64,000 nucleotides of DNA from Bacteroidota bacterium (GTDB lineage: Bacteria > Bacteroidota > Bacteroidia > Chitinophagales > JADIYW01), in the NCBI GenBank assembly GCA_016705125.1, contig JADIYW010000003.1, forward strand, positions 170,679-234,678. Direction: 5' to 3'. The position numbers and the translations under genes were made by a program. Position 1 is the first letter of the stretch; every line of letters starts with the position of its first letter. The notes beneath the pieces are model-generated. The model was not told where the DNA came from, made no database searches, and saw only the letters and a list, made by a program, of their open reading frames with translations. Positions 42,390-51,024 of this stretch are shown here, piece by piece.

Positions 42390-43187
42390 TTATTTTAAAA
42401 CCGTTTCTTTCAAAATGATATAAATACCCATAATTAAAACAAACCAGCCAAAAGCAGGCTTAAGTTTTTCACCATTTATTTTTTTCGAAAGCGCCATCCC
42501 TATAAAAATACCGATTATAGAAAAGCCAGAGACTTTCATTAAAAATACCCAATCGATATTTAAATTTCCATTCTCGCCAAAAAAACCAATCAATGATTTA
42601 GCTGAAATAATAATAAGTGAAGTTCCAATTGCCTCTTTCATTGGCAATTTACTCAACACCACCAATGCAGGAATTATCAAAAAACCACCACCAGCTCCAA
42701 CCAAACCTGTGAGTGCTCCCACCAAAATACCTTCAATTAGGATTAATGGGTAATTGAATCTTTGTATTTGCTCTTTTTTATCTTTTATCGGCTTACTTTT
42801 TTTAATCATACTGTAAGAGGCAAAAATCATTAAAAGTGCAAAAATCAACATTAAAAATACACCCTTTGAAACCACAAAATCGTTTATTTTAAATAGCTCA
42901 TCTGGAATTGCTGGAACAATAAACATACGAGTAAGAAAAACAGATGCCACTGAAGGAATGCCAAAAACTATGGCTGTGCGAATATTGACTAATCCTTTTT
43001 TAAAGAAATTAACAGAACCAACCAAACTTGTAAGTCCTACTATAAAAAGTGAATATGCAGTTGCTAAAACAACATCAATAGAAAACAAATAAACCAAAAC
43101 TGGAACAGTAAGAATACTGCCGCCACCTCCAATTAAACCTAAAGTAATACCAATAAAAATTGAAGCTAAATAACCAAAAATATCCAT
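42390..43187 (-). CDS. TauE/SafE-family sulfite/sulfur-anion exporter
   Basis: A 265-residue polytopic membrane protein with about eight helices in two repeated halves. The glycine-rich motifs at the start of each half, GLIGGGGSILTVPVLVYL and GLVGAGGGFLIIPALVVL, are diagnostic of TauE/SafE exporters of sulfite and organosulfonates. It lies between the Crp/Fnr gene and the persulfide dioxygenase gene on the same strand, which supports export of sulfite made by the latter. It has its own promoter box and Crp/Fnr-type site. Confidence 0.93.
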   Translation of the reverse strand: MDIFGYLASIFIGITLGLIGGGGSILTVPVLVYLFSIDVVLATAYSLFIVGLTSLVGSVNFFKKGLVNIRTAIVFGIPSVASVFLTRMFIVPAIPDELFKINDFVVSKGVFLMLIFALLMIFASYSMIKKSKPIKDKKEQIQRFNYPLILIEGILVGALTGLVGAGGGFLIIPALVVLSKLPMKEAIGTSLIIISAKSLIGFFGENGNLNIDWVFLMKVSGFSIIGIFIGMALSKKINGEKLKPAFGWFVLIMGIYIILKETVLK

Positions 43188-43216
43188 TTTATAGGAATTG
43201 GAGTTAAAATTAAAAA

Positions 43217-43224
43217 CAAATCTA
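43217..43224 (-). promoter_or_regulatory. -7 promoter box of the TauE exporter gene
   Basis: The minus strand reads TAGATTTG (TAnnTTTG). Predicted +1 at 43212, leader about 25 nt. Confidence 0.6.
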
Positions 43225-43246
43225 AGATATTTTATATAAGGAATCG

Positions 43247-43260
43247 GTAACTTTGGTTAC
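43247..43260 (-). promoter_or_regulatory. Putative Crp/Fnr-type activator site (site 3)
   Basis: GTAAC-TTTG-GTTAC is a perfect 5-bp-arm palindrome. Its centre (43253.5) is 41.5 bp upstream of the predicted +1 of the TauE gene. It overlaps the stop codon (43257-43259) of the Crp/Fnr gene itself. Confidence 0.6.
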
Positions 43261-43877
43261 AAAAGTGTTATTTTGTTTCTTCCCAAAACCAGCATGCCTT
43301 CATCTTCCATTTTTTTCAATAATCGAGAAACAACCACTCTCGCAGTGCCTAGCTCATTTGCAATTTCTTCGTGAGTGATATTTATGACTTTACTATTTGT
43401 AAGTTTACATTTCATTTTAATCCAACTCAAAATTCTAGCATCCATTTTTTTAAAGGCAACCGCATTCACTACTTCCAGTAGCTCTTCAAAACGCTTATGA
43501 TACAATCTAAAAATATAATCTAACCATTCAGGATATTCTTTTATTAAATACCCTATTTTATCAATTGGAATGAAAAGCACTTCTGAATTTTCTTCTGCAA
43601 TCGCCTTTATTTTACTAGTATCTTGATGCATACCTCCAAGAAATGACATAATACAACTCTCTCCTGCTTGAATATAATAAAGCAAGATTTCCCTTTCTTC
43701 ATCATCCGTTTGCATTACTCTAATAGCTCCTTTAATTACAATTGGAATTGATTTTATATACGCATTTTCTTTTAATATAATATCGCCTTCCTTAAAGGTT
43801 TTAACAATACCATATTTATTTAATTCTTCACTTATCTTCGAAGAAGATTTAAAACCAATAATATCCTCTAATTCCAT
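43257..43877 (-). CDS. Crp/Fnr-family transcriptional regulator
   Basis: A 206-residue regulator: cyclic-nucleotide-type beta-roll (~20-125, FKEGDIILKENAYIKSIP), dimer helix (~130-150) and helix-turn-helix (~165-200, HEEIANELGTARVVVSRLLKKM). It lacks the N-terminal Cys cluster of Fnr, so it does not bind an oxygen-sensing 4Fe-4S centre of that type. The ATG at 43877 coincides with the +1 predicted from the box at 43882-43889, so its mRNA is probably leaderless. It lies upstream of the TauE and persulfide dioxygenase genes, and the palindromes at their promoters are the likely targets. Confidence 0.93.
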   Translation of the reverse strand: MELEDIIGFKSSSKISEELNKYGIVKTFKEGDIILKENAYIKSIPIVIKGAIRVMQTDDEEREILLYYIQAGESCIMSFLGGMHQDTSKIKAIAEENSEVLFIPIDKIGYLIKEYPEWLDYIFRLYHKRFEELLEVVNAVAFKKMDARILSWIKMKCKLTNSKVINITHEEIANELGTARVVVSRLLKKMEDEGMLVLGRNKITLL

Positions 43878-43881
43878 TTAA

Positions 43882-43889
43882 CAAATATA
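43882..43889 (-). promoter_or_regulatory. -7 promoter box implying a leaderless crp/fnr mRNA
   Basis: The minus strand reads TATATTTG (TAnnTTTG); 5 bases past the G is 43877, the A of the start codon. Confidence 0.55.
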
Positions 43890-43947
43890 CAAATTAAAAA
43901 ACACAATGGAATTGGAAAATGCAGTTTGAATTCCTTTATTAAAAAAT

Positions 43948-44634
43948 CTAATTTTTAATTTTTCTAATCTGAATTATATTAACGAAAAATGAAAAAGCCA
44001 TTGAAAAATAAACATATCCTTTTGGAATATGGAAATGAAATCCTTCACCAATTAGGGTTAATCCAATCATCATTAAAAAACAAAGTGCTAATATTTTAAT
44101 TGATGGGTGCTTAGTAACAAAATTGCTTATTGCTCCGCTTACAAACAACATTATGGTTATTGATACAATTACTGCCGTATACATTACCCAAAGTTGATCA
44201 ACTAGACCAACAGCAGTAATAATACTATCTACTGAAAATACTAAGTCTAATAACAAAATTTGAAAAATAGTTTGATTAAAAGAATAATAAATAGGGTTTT
44301 CGGTTGTTTGTCCATGCTCCGTTTTTTCAAAAATTTCTTTAGTACTTTTATACAATAAAAATAAACCCCCTACTATTAATATCAAATCTTTACCAGAAAA
44401 AGTTTGAGTTAAAATCGTAACCAAAGGCTTATCTAATTTCAAAATCCAGCTGATACCAGCAAGTAAAATCAACCTCAAAACTAATGCAAGACTTAAACCA
44501 ATTATTCTTGCCTTTTTCCTTTTTTCAATAGGTAATTTATCGGCTAATATTGAAATAAAAATAATATTATCAATTCCTAAAACAATCTCTAATAAAATAA
44601 GCGTAACTAACGAAATAATTAATTCAACATCCAT
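43948..44634 (-). CDS. TerC-family integral membrane protein
   Basis: A 228-residue membrane protein with about seven helices. TerC signatures are LVTLILLEIVLGIDNIIFIS (~8-27), with the Glu and Asp expected in the first helix, and LLLDLVFSVDSIITAVGLV (~130-148), with the paired acidic residues of the second half. Family members are linked to metal (manganese or tellurite) homeostasis and to exoenzyme metalation. It stands alone on the minus strand, divergent from the TetR gene; an operator-like palindrome overlaps its promoter. Confidence 0.92.
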   Translation of the reverse strand: MDVELIISLVTLILLEIVLGIDNIIFISILADKLPIEKRKKARIIGLSLALVLRLILLAGISWILKLDKPLVTILTQTFSGKDLILIVGGLFLLYKSTKEIFEKTEHGQTTENPIYYSFNQTIFQILLLDLVFSVDSIITAVGLVDQLWVMYTAVIVSITIMLFVSGAISNFVTKHPSIKILALCFLMMIGLTLIGEGFHFHIPKGYVYFSMAFSFFVNIIQIRKIKN

Positions 44635-44651
44635 AACTGCAATTTAAGTTG

Positions 44652-44659
44652 CAAATATA
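44652..44659 (-). promoter_or_regulatory. -7 promoter box of terC
   Basis: The minus strand reads TATATTTG (TAnnTTTG). Predicted +1 at 44647, leader about 13 nt. Confidence 0.55.
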
Positions 44660-44674
44660 ATAGTTTTACTATTA
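44658..44674. promoter_or_regulatory. Operator-like palindrome in the terC/tetR intergenic region
   Basis: TAATAG-TTTTA-CTATTA, a perfect inverted repeat with 6-bp arms. It lies at -11 to -27 of the terC promoter, where a repressor would block it. The core AATAG-N5-CTATT recurs at 49896-49910. Confidence 0.6.
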
Positions 44675-44731
44675 ATTTTAATGATTTTACAATTATTATT
44701 AATAAAAATACTATTTTAAAATATTATTCAC

Positions 44732-44739
44732 TAATTTTG
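44732..44739 (+). promoter_or_regulatory. -7 promoter box of the TetR gene at 44753
   Basis: TAATTTTG (TAnnTTTG). Predicted +1 at 44744, leader about 9 nt. Confidence 0.55.
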
Positions 44740-44752
44740 TAAAAAACAAATT

Positions 44753-45442
44753 ATGAAATTAAAGCTTAGTTTTAATGTAAATGAATCAACTTATTTAAGG
44801 GATCCAGAAAAATCGGATTTAGGTAAGGAAATTGTAAAAAAATCAATAGACTTAATTCATAAAATAGGTTATGAGCAATTTACTTTTAAAAAACTCATGA
44901 TTGAAGTAGGCACAACAGAGGCTAGTATTTATAGATATTTTGAGAATAAGCACAAAATTCTGCTGTATATTATAAATTGGTATTGGAATTTCATTTCCTA
45001 TAAAATTGTTTTTGGAATCCAAAATAAAACCAACCAAGTTGATAAATTAAATACAATTGTAGAAATAATTTGCCATCAGGATAATCAAAAATTCGACTGT
45101 AATTATGATATAAATCTTTTAAATCAAATTGCTATTCAGGAAAGCAATAAATCATATTTAATTAAAGATGTAGATAAAAAAAATGAATCGGAAGTGTATT
45201 TATCCTTTAAAGAATTGTGCAACATAATTGCCGAAGTAATTCTTGAAAACAAACCAGATTATATTTACGCACATTCATTAAGTACCACCATTTTAGAAAC
45301 TGCTTTACAACAAAATTTTTTCATTCATCATTTACCCAGATTAACAGATATAAAATTAAACCAAAACGAAAACTACATTCAGGATTTTATTAAAAATATC
45401 CTAAGTGCTTGTTTGAATATAAAATTTACCGAAAACAATTAA
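44753..45442 (+). CDS. TetR/AcrR-family transcriptional regulator
   Basis: A 229-residue regulator. The N-terminal helix-turn-helix (~25-70) has IDLIHKIGYEQFTFKKLMIE and VGTTEASIYRYFENKHKIL, typical of TetR. The helical C-terminal ligand domain is divergent. It is divergent from terC, and its 3' end overlaps the stop of the convergent export operon by 4 bp (TTAA serving both). The palindrome AATAG-N5-CTATT lies in the promoters of terC and of the export operon, so these are the likely targets. Confidence 0.9.
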   Translation: MKLKLSFNVNESTYLRDPEKSDLGKEIVKKSIDLIHKIGYEQFTFKKLMIEVGTTEASIYRYFENKHKILLYIINWYWNFISYKIVFGIQNKTNQVDKLNTIVEIICHQDNQKFDCNYDINLLNQIAIQESNKSYLIKDVDKKNESEVYLSFKELCNIIAEVILENKPDYIYAHSLSTTILETALQQNFFIHHLPRLTDIKLNQNENYIQDFIKNILSACLNIKFTENN

Positions 45443-46848
45443 TTCAAAAGGCCTGCACTCCATTGCAATGCAAAAATGGTTTTATACAATTTAACCTTAT
45501 TTTCAATTAATTTTTCTAACGATTCTAATGCTTTATTCTCTCTGGAATTAATTAAAAACAATGAGCTTTCTCCATTTTTAAATCGAACTTCCTCTGCCCT
45601 AACCAATAGTTGATAATTTTTATAATTTAAGGATTGTAATTCAATTTGTTTTTGCAACATTAAAAATTGATTAAAATAGGATTTTACTTTTATTTCTATT
45701 GCATTACTTTTTTGCAATCGATCGAGTGCCGTATTTTCAATTTTTAATTTTGCTATTTTAAAATCACCTCTACCTTTTGCAAAAGTCATTGGCAATTCAA
45801 TGTTAAATCCATATTTATAATTATTTCTAAAAATTGGCCCTTCAACAGCTGTAGTTGCCAAATTAAACCCTTTTCCTAATTGATTATATTGAAAATTTAC
45901 TATTGGTAACAATTCCTGAAATTTCAACTTCCGCTCTACTTCAAGTGCATCCAATTTGTAATTATACATATTTAATTCGGGATGATTTAAGCTTGCCTGA
46001 ATTAATAAATTTTCCAAAACGGGTTGATATGTCAATACAAATTCTTCCTTATCCCAATCTTTTACAGGAATTACAGTTTCAGGTAAAAAATAGGGTAAAT
46101 CACCTTCCATCCAAAGAAATGCAGATAATAGTAAGCCAGTATTTTGAAATTCAAGCCAATAATTATTTCTTAAATATTGAAAACTTTGCAATTGAGTTAA
46201 TGCTTCTATTGTATCAATTGCTGGCCTTTCTCCAAGTTCAAATGTTCTTTTTACCAATTGAAATCTATCCAAATTTATTTCTACATTTCTGTTCATGATT
46301 TCAAACTTCTGATATGCTGCTACCCAATTCCAATACTGTTCAACTGCCTCGAGAAGCAAATCATTCACAATTGCTCTTTGTTGAACATAAGCCATGGAAT
46401 TAAAAATTTTAGCTTGTTTTAAAGCCGCCCTTCGTTTATCGATTACTAGGTTTTTAGCTAATGAAAAATTTACCCCAACAAAACTCGACTGATTACTTGT
46501 CAGAGTAGGATCTTGCCTATCTCCATTTAGTTGTTCAATTCCTCCTTTAAACTCAATACCATACCAAGCTGGCAAAGCCACTTGAGAAGTCAAATGTTCA
46601 AAATAATTCGTCCCGTTAAATGTCTTTGATTCATATTCAACTTGAATTTTGGGGTCAAATCCACCTCGAGCAATGGTAATATTTGATTCAGAAATTCCAA
46701 TTTCAATTTCTGTTTGTCTTACCACTGGGTGGTATTTTTTCACCCAACTAATAAGTTGATTCGCGTTTAGGGTTTTACTAGTATCTTGACCGTTTAAAGG
46801 CAAATTAAAGACCAAAAACAATAAAATGACAATACATTTTAATCTCAT
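45439..46848 (-). CDS. TolC-family outer-membrane channel protein
   Basis: A 469-residue outer-membrane efflux protein with a signal peptide (~1-20, KCIVILLFLVFNLPLNGQ). The long helices and repeated beta hairpins of the TolC family are visible, with AKNLVIDKRRAALKQAKIF and FELGERPAIDTIEALTQL marking the conserved turn of each half. It forms the outer-membrane duct for the ABC exporter and membrane-fusion protein encoded immediately upstream on the same strand (spacing 2 bp). Confidence 0.92.
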   Translation of the reverse strand: MRLKCIVILLFLVFNLPLNGQDTSKTLNANQLISWVKKYHPVVRQTEIEIGISESNITIARGGFDPKIQVEYESKTFNGTNYFEHLTSQVALPAWYGIEFKGGIEQLNGDRQDPTLTSNQSSFVGVNFSLAKNLVIDKRRAALKQAKIFNSMAYVQQRAIVNDLLLEAVEQYWNWVAAYQKFEIMNRNVEINLDRFQLVKRTFELGERPAIDTIEALTQLQSFQYLRNNYWLEFQNTGLLLSAFLWMEGDLPYFLPETVIPVKDWDKEEFVLTYQPVLENLLIQASLNHPELNMYNYKLDALEVERKLKFQELLPIVNFQYNQLGKGFNLATTAVEGPIFRNNYKYGFNIELPMTFAKGRGDFKIAKLKIENTALDRLQKSNAIEIKVKSYFNQFLMLQKQIELQSLNYKNYQLLVRAEEVRFKNGESSLFLINSRENKALESLEKLIENKVKLYKTIFALQWSAGLLN

Positions 46849-46850
46849 GA

Positions 46851-48191
46851 TTATTTTTCCTTTTTAGCTGATTTATCTATTTTAGAATCGGTTTTCATTT
46901 CATAAAAATCAGGTGGAAAACCATTAATATTTCTCCACAATTCATACCAAACAGGCACATTATTTAATAATGCAATGCCTTGAACCCCAGTTCCAATTTT
47001 TAACTGCGAAGGCCATGGTTTATCTGTCTTGTCTTCTTCTACTAAAATTCTAAACATACCATTTTCACCCATTGCATTTTCAAAAGCAATAATTTTACCT
47101 CCAAAAGTTCCATAAGAATTATTCGGCCATCCACTGAAAATAATTGCAGGGAATCCATCAAAAATAAATCTTACCTTCTGTCCTACATTAATTAAGGGCA
47201 AATCCATTGGCCGCACAAACATCTCTACGGCATAATCTAAGCGAGCAGGCACTATTGATACAATTTGCTCACCATCTTTAATTATTTCCCCTATTCCGGC
47301 CTTATTTGCTCTAATTATTTGTCCACCTTGAGGGGCAATAAGTGTATACATCCCGTTTCGAATAATATAATTACTTATTTGATTTTTTAATTTGGACATT
47401 TCCCCTTGCCCAATGGCTATTTGGCTCCTACTTTGGTATTTTTCACCTTCCGTTTTACTTATTTTTTCTGCATATTCTCTTTCAATACTATTTTGCTCAA
47501 TCAATACATTGTTTTTTTCTTGCTTTGTTTGTTCGATTTTATTTTCTGCAACTACTCTTTTTGCCAATACATTTTGATAATATGCATTCCTTTGCTGCAA
47601 TTGGGTTTGTGAAACCAATCCTTCATCGTACATTTTTTGTTGCCGTTGGTATTGATCATTAGCTAACAACAACTCATTTTTTACTGCTTCCAAATCCGCC
47701 TGTTCCCCTTCAAGTTTATTATTTAACTGGGTCAATTTATTTTTCAACTGCTCTTTTTTAAAATATAGCGCGTCATTCAAAGCCTCAATCTGACTATTTG
47801 CTGTAGCAATTTTTTGTTCGTAGGAATTAATAGAACCAATTTTTGCGTCCACTTGTTCTGCTGTTCTGCCTATTAAATTAGGATCTAAATAATCCTCTTT
47901 AATCTCCGTAATTTGCAAAATGGTATCGCCTTCTTTTACAAATTGACCTTCCTTTACGTGCCATTTCACAATTTTTCCTGGGATTGGAGAATTTATTTCT
48001 TGGGTTCTATTTTCTTGATTTAAACTAGTTATATTTCCTTTGGATCGTATATTTTGTGTCCAAGGCAAAAGCATAATCACTAATAATACCAAAAATATGA
48101 CTATAGACCAAATATATAATTTACTTTCTACTTTGATTCTATAAATATCGTCAAAAGCCTTTAGTTTAATTTTATTTTCTAACTTATTCAT
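46851..48191 (-). CDS. HlyD-family membrane-fusion protein (type I export adaptor)
   Basis: A 446-residue inner-membrane-anchored periplasmic adaptor. One transmembrane helix (~27-47, IWSIVIFLVLLVIMLLPW) follows a cytosolic leader. A biotinyl-lipoyl-like half (GKIVKWHVKEGQFVKEGDTI, ~70-90) is followed by a long coiled-coil hairpin (~120-260, Gln/Lys/Glu-rich, QYQRQQKMYDEGLVSQTQ) and a second half LIAPQGGQIIRANKAGIGEI. It links the ABC protein to TolC. Its start overlaps the end of the ABC gene by 8 bp. Confidence 0.92.
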   Translation of the reverse strand: MNKLENKIKLKAFDDIYRIKVESKLYIWSIVIFLVLLVIMLLPWTQNIRSKGNITSLNQENRTQEINSPIPGKIVKWHVKEGQFVKEGDTILQITEIKEDYLDPNLIGRTAEQVDAKIGSINSYEQKIATANSQIEALNDALYFKKEQLKNKLTQLNNKLEGEQADLEAVKNELLLANDQYQRQQKMYDEGLVSQTQLQQRNAYYQNVLAKRVVAENKIEQTKQEKNNVLIEQNSIEREYAEKISKTEGEKYQSRSQIAIGQGEMSKLKNQISNYIIRNGMYTLIAPQGGQIIRANKAGIGEIIKDGEQIVSIVPARLDYAVEMFVRPMDLPLINVGQKVRFIFDGFPAIIFSGWPNNSYGTFGGKIIAFENAMGENGMFRILVEEDKTDKPWPSQLKIGTGVQGIALLNNVPVWYELWRNINGFPPDFYEMKTDSKIDKSAKKEK

Positions 48192-49851
48192 TTGTTGTAT
48201 TTTTTACTAAAACAGCTTTTCCCTTTGACATTTTAATTCTGTAATCACATTTTTTGGCTATTTGCATATCATTACTTGAAATAATTACGGTAGCATTTAT
48301 TTTCTTGGATAACAAATACGCATTTACTTTTTCTTTTGCAATTTCTTCTAGGCCAATGCATGGGTCTTCTAATAAAATTAACTGTGGTGAACCAAGCAAA
48401 CTCCTTAAAAGCAAGATTTTTTTTATCACATTACTTGGCAAGAATTTTCCCATTGCAATGGATTCAGTATCCAAACCATTTTTAAGATTAAAAACAAAAT
48501 TTTCAATACCTAGTAAAAAAGCCAATTCCATTATTTTGTCATTCGTTATAGCATTATTACCCATATTTATATTTTCCAAAACAGTTCCTTTGAATATATC
48601 ATCTTGATTGAGATGAAATCCAATTTTAGACCTTAAAAGTTCCAAATCGTAATTATTAATTGGCAAATTATTATACAATAAAACTCCAGTAAAATCAGAA
48701 TATGTTCCAGCAATTAAATTCATAAGTGTTGATTTTCCAGACCCTTCAGGACCAGTAATACAAACAGTAGAATTTGGTGGTATATTTAAATTAATATTTT
48801 CCAATACATTATTTCCATCTCCATAATGAAAATTTAAATCAATCAGTTCAATTCCAATAGGTGTAGAATTTATTTTTATGCTTCCCTTGGTATCCAATTT
48901 ACCATCAGTTACAATAGCTATTTTATCAAGCCCTGTAAGTACATCGTAAACACTATCCAAGCTACTAATTAACTTTTCAACGGCACTAATTAAAGTCAAA
49001 ACAACAATTTCTGCAGCAATAAACTCTCCAATATTAAGTTCTTGAATTACCAATAAATAGGTTCCAAATCCTAACATTATTGCGGTAATCAGTACTTTAA
49101 AAACAACTAGAACTTTATATTGCAAAAGTAAAATTTTAAAATGTTGAATTCTAGAATCTAGAAAATTTACCAGTATGTCATCCGTTTTTTTTAAGCTTAA
49201 TGAATTCGATAAACCATATTTAAACGACTTAACTACTCTTCCTATTTCTTGCAACCAAGCAACTACCTCATATTTATAATAGCTTTCTTTCAAACTAGTT
49301 TTTAAACCATTTGAGGCTGTTAAATAGAGCATTGCAATAGTGAATACGAATAATATAAAGCCCAAAATAATAAATATAGGGTTGTATAAGGTTAGTAAAA
49401 GTAATCCCAAAAAGATTTGTATTGAAGAAATAGGTACATCCAATAATAATTTGGTTAAACCTTTTTGAATATTTTGAGTTTCAAAAAATCTATTTACCAA
49501 TTCTGGTAAATAAATCCTATCAATATTTTTTAAATCAAGTGATGGAATTTTTTCAGCAAATTCAAAAGCGTACCTAACAAAGATTTTTTGTTGGATTTTT
49601 TCAATAGTTTGCATTTGCTTTATTTGAAAAACGCCTACAAATAAAACGCCAATTATAACTAACAAAATTAGAATATAGATGGAAGAAACCATTTCTGAAC
49701 CTATTACAAAACCTATTATAGCCTGAACACCTAAAGGAACACTTAATTGCATTAATCCATTAAAAATGGAATATAGGTATATTGCACTAACCTCCTTTTT
49801 TTCAAGTTTTAAAACCTGAAAAAGTCTAGTTATAGGATTAACACTTGTCAT
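48184..49851 (-). CDS. ABC exporter (membrane + ATPase domains) with degenerate ATPase motifs
   Basis: A 555-residue half-transporter: six-helix membrane domain (~20-310) and ATPase domain (~325-555). Walker A is intact (GPEGSGKST). The rest deviates: the signature LSGGQ is replaced by LPSNV; Walker B reads LILLEDP, with the Asp and Glu exchanged relative to the usual LDEP; and the H-loop is SSNDMQ, without the usual His. There is no N-terminal C39 peptidase. It forms an export unit with the HlyD and TolC genes; the substrate is unknown. With these changes it may bind ATP yet hydrolyse poorly. Confidence 0.9.
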   Translation of the reverse strand: MTSVNPITRLFQVLKLEKKEVSAIYLYSIFNGLMQLSVPLGVQAIIGFVIGSEMVSSIYILILLVIIGVLFVGVFQIKQMQTIEKIQQKIFVRYAFEFAEKIPSLDLKNIDRIYLPELVNRFFETQNIQKGLTKLLLDVPISSIQIFLGLLLLTLYNPIFIILGFILFVFTIAMLYLTASNGLKTSLKESYYKYEVVAWLQEIGRVVKSFKYGLSNSLSLKKTDDILVNFLDSRIQHFKILLLQYKVLVVFKVLITAIMLGFGTYLLVIQELNIGEFIAAEIVVLTLISAVEKLISSLDSVYDVLTGLDKIAIVTDGKLDTKGSIKINSTPIGIELIDLNFHYGDGNNVLENINLNIPPNSTVCITGPEGSGKSTLMNLIAGTYSDFTGVLLYNNLPINNYDLELLRSKIGFHLNQDDIFKGTVLENINMGNNAITNDKIMELAFLLGIENFVFNLKNGLDTESIAMGKFLPSNVIKKILLLRSLLGSPQLILLEDPCIGLEEIAKEKVNAYLLSKKINATVIISSNDMQIAKKCDYRIKMSKGKAVLVKNTTNE

Positions 49852-49867
49852 TTATTGTTTTTTGTCA

Positions 49868-49875
49868 CAAATATA
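49868..49875 (-). promoter_or_regulatory. -7 promoter box of the ABC-HlyD-TolC operon
   Basis: The minus strand reads TATATTTG (TAnnTTTG). Predicted +1 at 49863, leader about 12 nt. Confidence 0.55.
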
Positions 49876-49895
49876 TAACAAAACTTTTAAAAAGC

Positions 49896-49910
49896 AATAG
49901 CTTTACTATT
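49896..49910. promoter_or_regulatory. Operator-like palindrome upstream of the export operon
   Basis: AATAG-CTTTA-CTATT, the same 15-bp palindrome as the core at 44659-44673 (one base differs in the spacer). It lies at -33 to -47 of the ABC promoter, over the -33 region. Confidence 0.55.
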
Positions 49911-50025
49911 ATAGATAGGAGTAAATATACATAATTTAACTATTTTACTACACGAATTATACTATTATTTTTTACAAAATTATTTTACATTTACATTATT
50001 TGGTATAAATATTTAAAACTAGATA

Positions 50026-51021
50026 ATGACGCCAACTTTATTACTAATATTCTTGATTGTAATTTCATTGATTTTTGATTTTTTGAATGGATTTCATGAT
50101 AGCGCAAATGTTGTTGCTACAATGATTTCATCAAGAGCAATGTCAGGAAATGCTGCATTAGCTCTTGCTGCTGTATCCAATTTAATTGGTCCATTTCTTT
50201 TTGGGGTAGCTGTGGCAAATACAATTGGACATGAGGTAGCTGCACCTGAATCTATAACGATTTATGTTGTACTAGCGGCCCTACTTAGTGCTAGCATTTG
50301 GAATCTAATAACTTGGTATTTTGGAATACCTGCTAGCTCCTCACATGGATTAATTGGCGGAATAATAGGTGCTGTAATAGTTGGCTCAGGATTCAAAATA
50401 ATTAAAATGGTTGGTTTGTGGAAAATTATCATTGCTCTTTTTCTTTCACCAATTATCGGTTTTATCGTAGGTTGGCTTGTTTTAATTATTACAAAAAGGT
50501 TGTTAAGAAATGCAACACCAAATGCAGATATTGGACTAAAGTATGCTCAAATTCCTACTGCAATTGCATTGGCACTCAGTCATGGAACTAATGATGCACA
50601 AAAAACAATGGGTGTTATCACTATGGGTTTAGTGGTTTTAGGTTTTCAAAAAGAATTTGTGGTTCCCTATTGGGTGATTTTGATAAGCGCTTTAGCTATT
50701 GGCGCTGGCACCGCTTTCGGTGGATGGAGAATTATCAAAACACTCGGTGGGAAATTTTACAAAATTAGACCTATTCATAGTTTCTCTTCCCAATTGGCAT
50801 CAGCATTTGTCATTTTAACAGCGTCCTTTTTAGGTGGGCCCGTTAGTACGACTCAAGTAGTTAGTATGTCCATAATGGGAGCTGGCGCAGGTGATAAAAT
50901 CTCTAAAGTCAGGTGGAGTGTATTAAAAGACATTTTTTATGCTTGGTTTCTAACTATACCATTAACGGCTATACTATCAGCTATTATCTATCTTATTATA
51001 CTGTTAATCTCTAAAATCTAA
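50026..51021 (+). CDS. PiT-family inorganic phosphate transporter
   Basis: A 331-residue polytopic protein (about ten helices) of the PiT family, which co-transports phosphate, often as a metal-phosphate, with protons or sodium. The duplicated signature is DFLNGFHDSANVVATMISSR at the start and ALALSHGTNDAQKTMGVI in the second half, with GGPVSTTQVVSMSIMG at the end. The gene is followed 3 bp later by the DUF47 partner that commonly accompanies PiT. Confidence 0.95.
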   Translation: MTPTLLLIFLIVISLIFDFLNGFHDSANVVATMISSRAMSGNAALALAAVSNLIGPFLFGVAVANTIGHEVAAPESITIYVVLAALLSASIWNLITWYFGIPASSSHGLIGGIIGAVIVGSGFKIIKMVGLWKIIIALFLSPIIGFIVGWLVLIITKRLLRNATPNADIGLKYAQIPTAIALALSHGTNDAQKTMGVITMGLVVLGFQKEFVVPYWVILISALAIGAGTAFGGWRIIKTLGGKFYKIRPIHSFSSQLASAFVILTASFLGGPVSTTQVVSMSIMGAGAGDKISKVRWSVLKDIFYAWFLTIPLTAILSAIIYLIILLISKI

Positions 51022-51024
51022 ACT

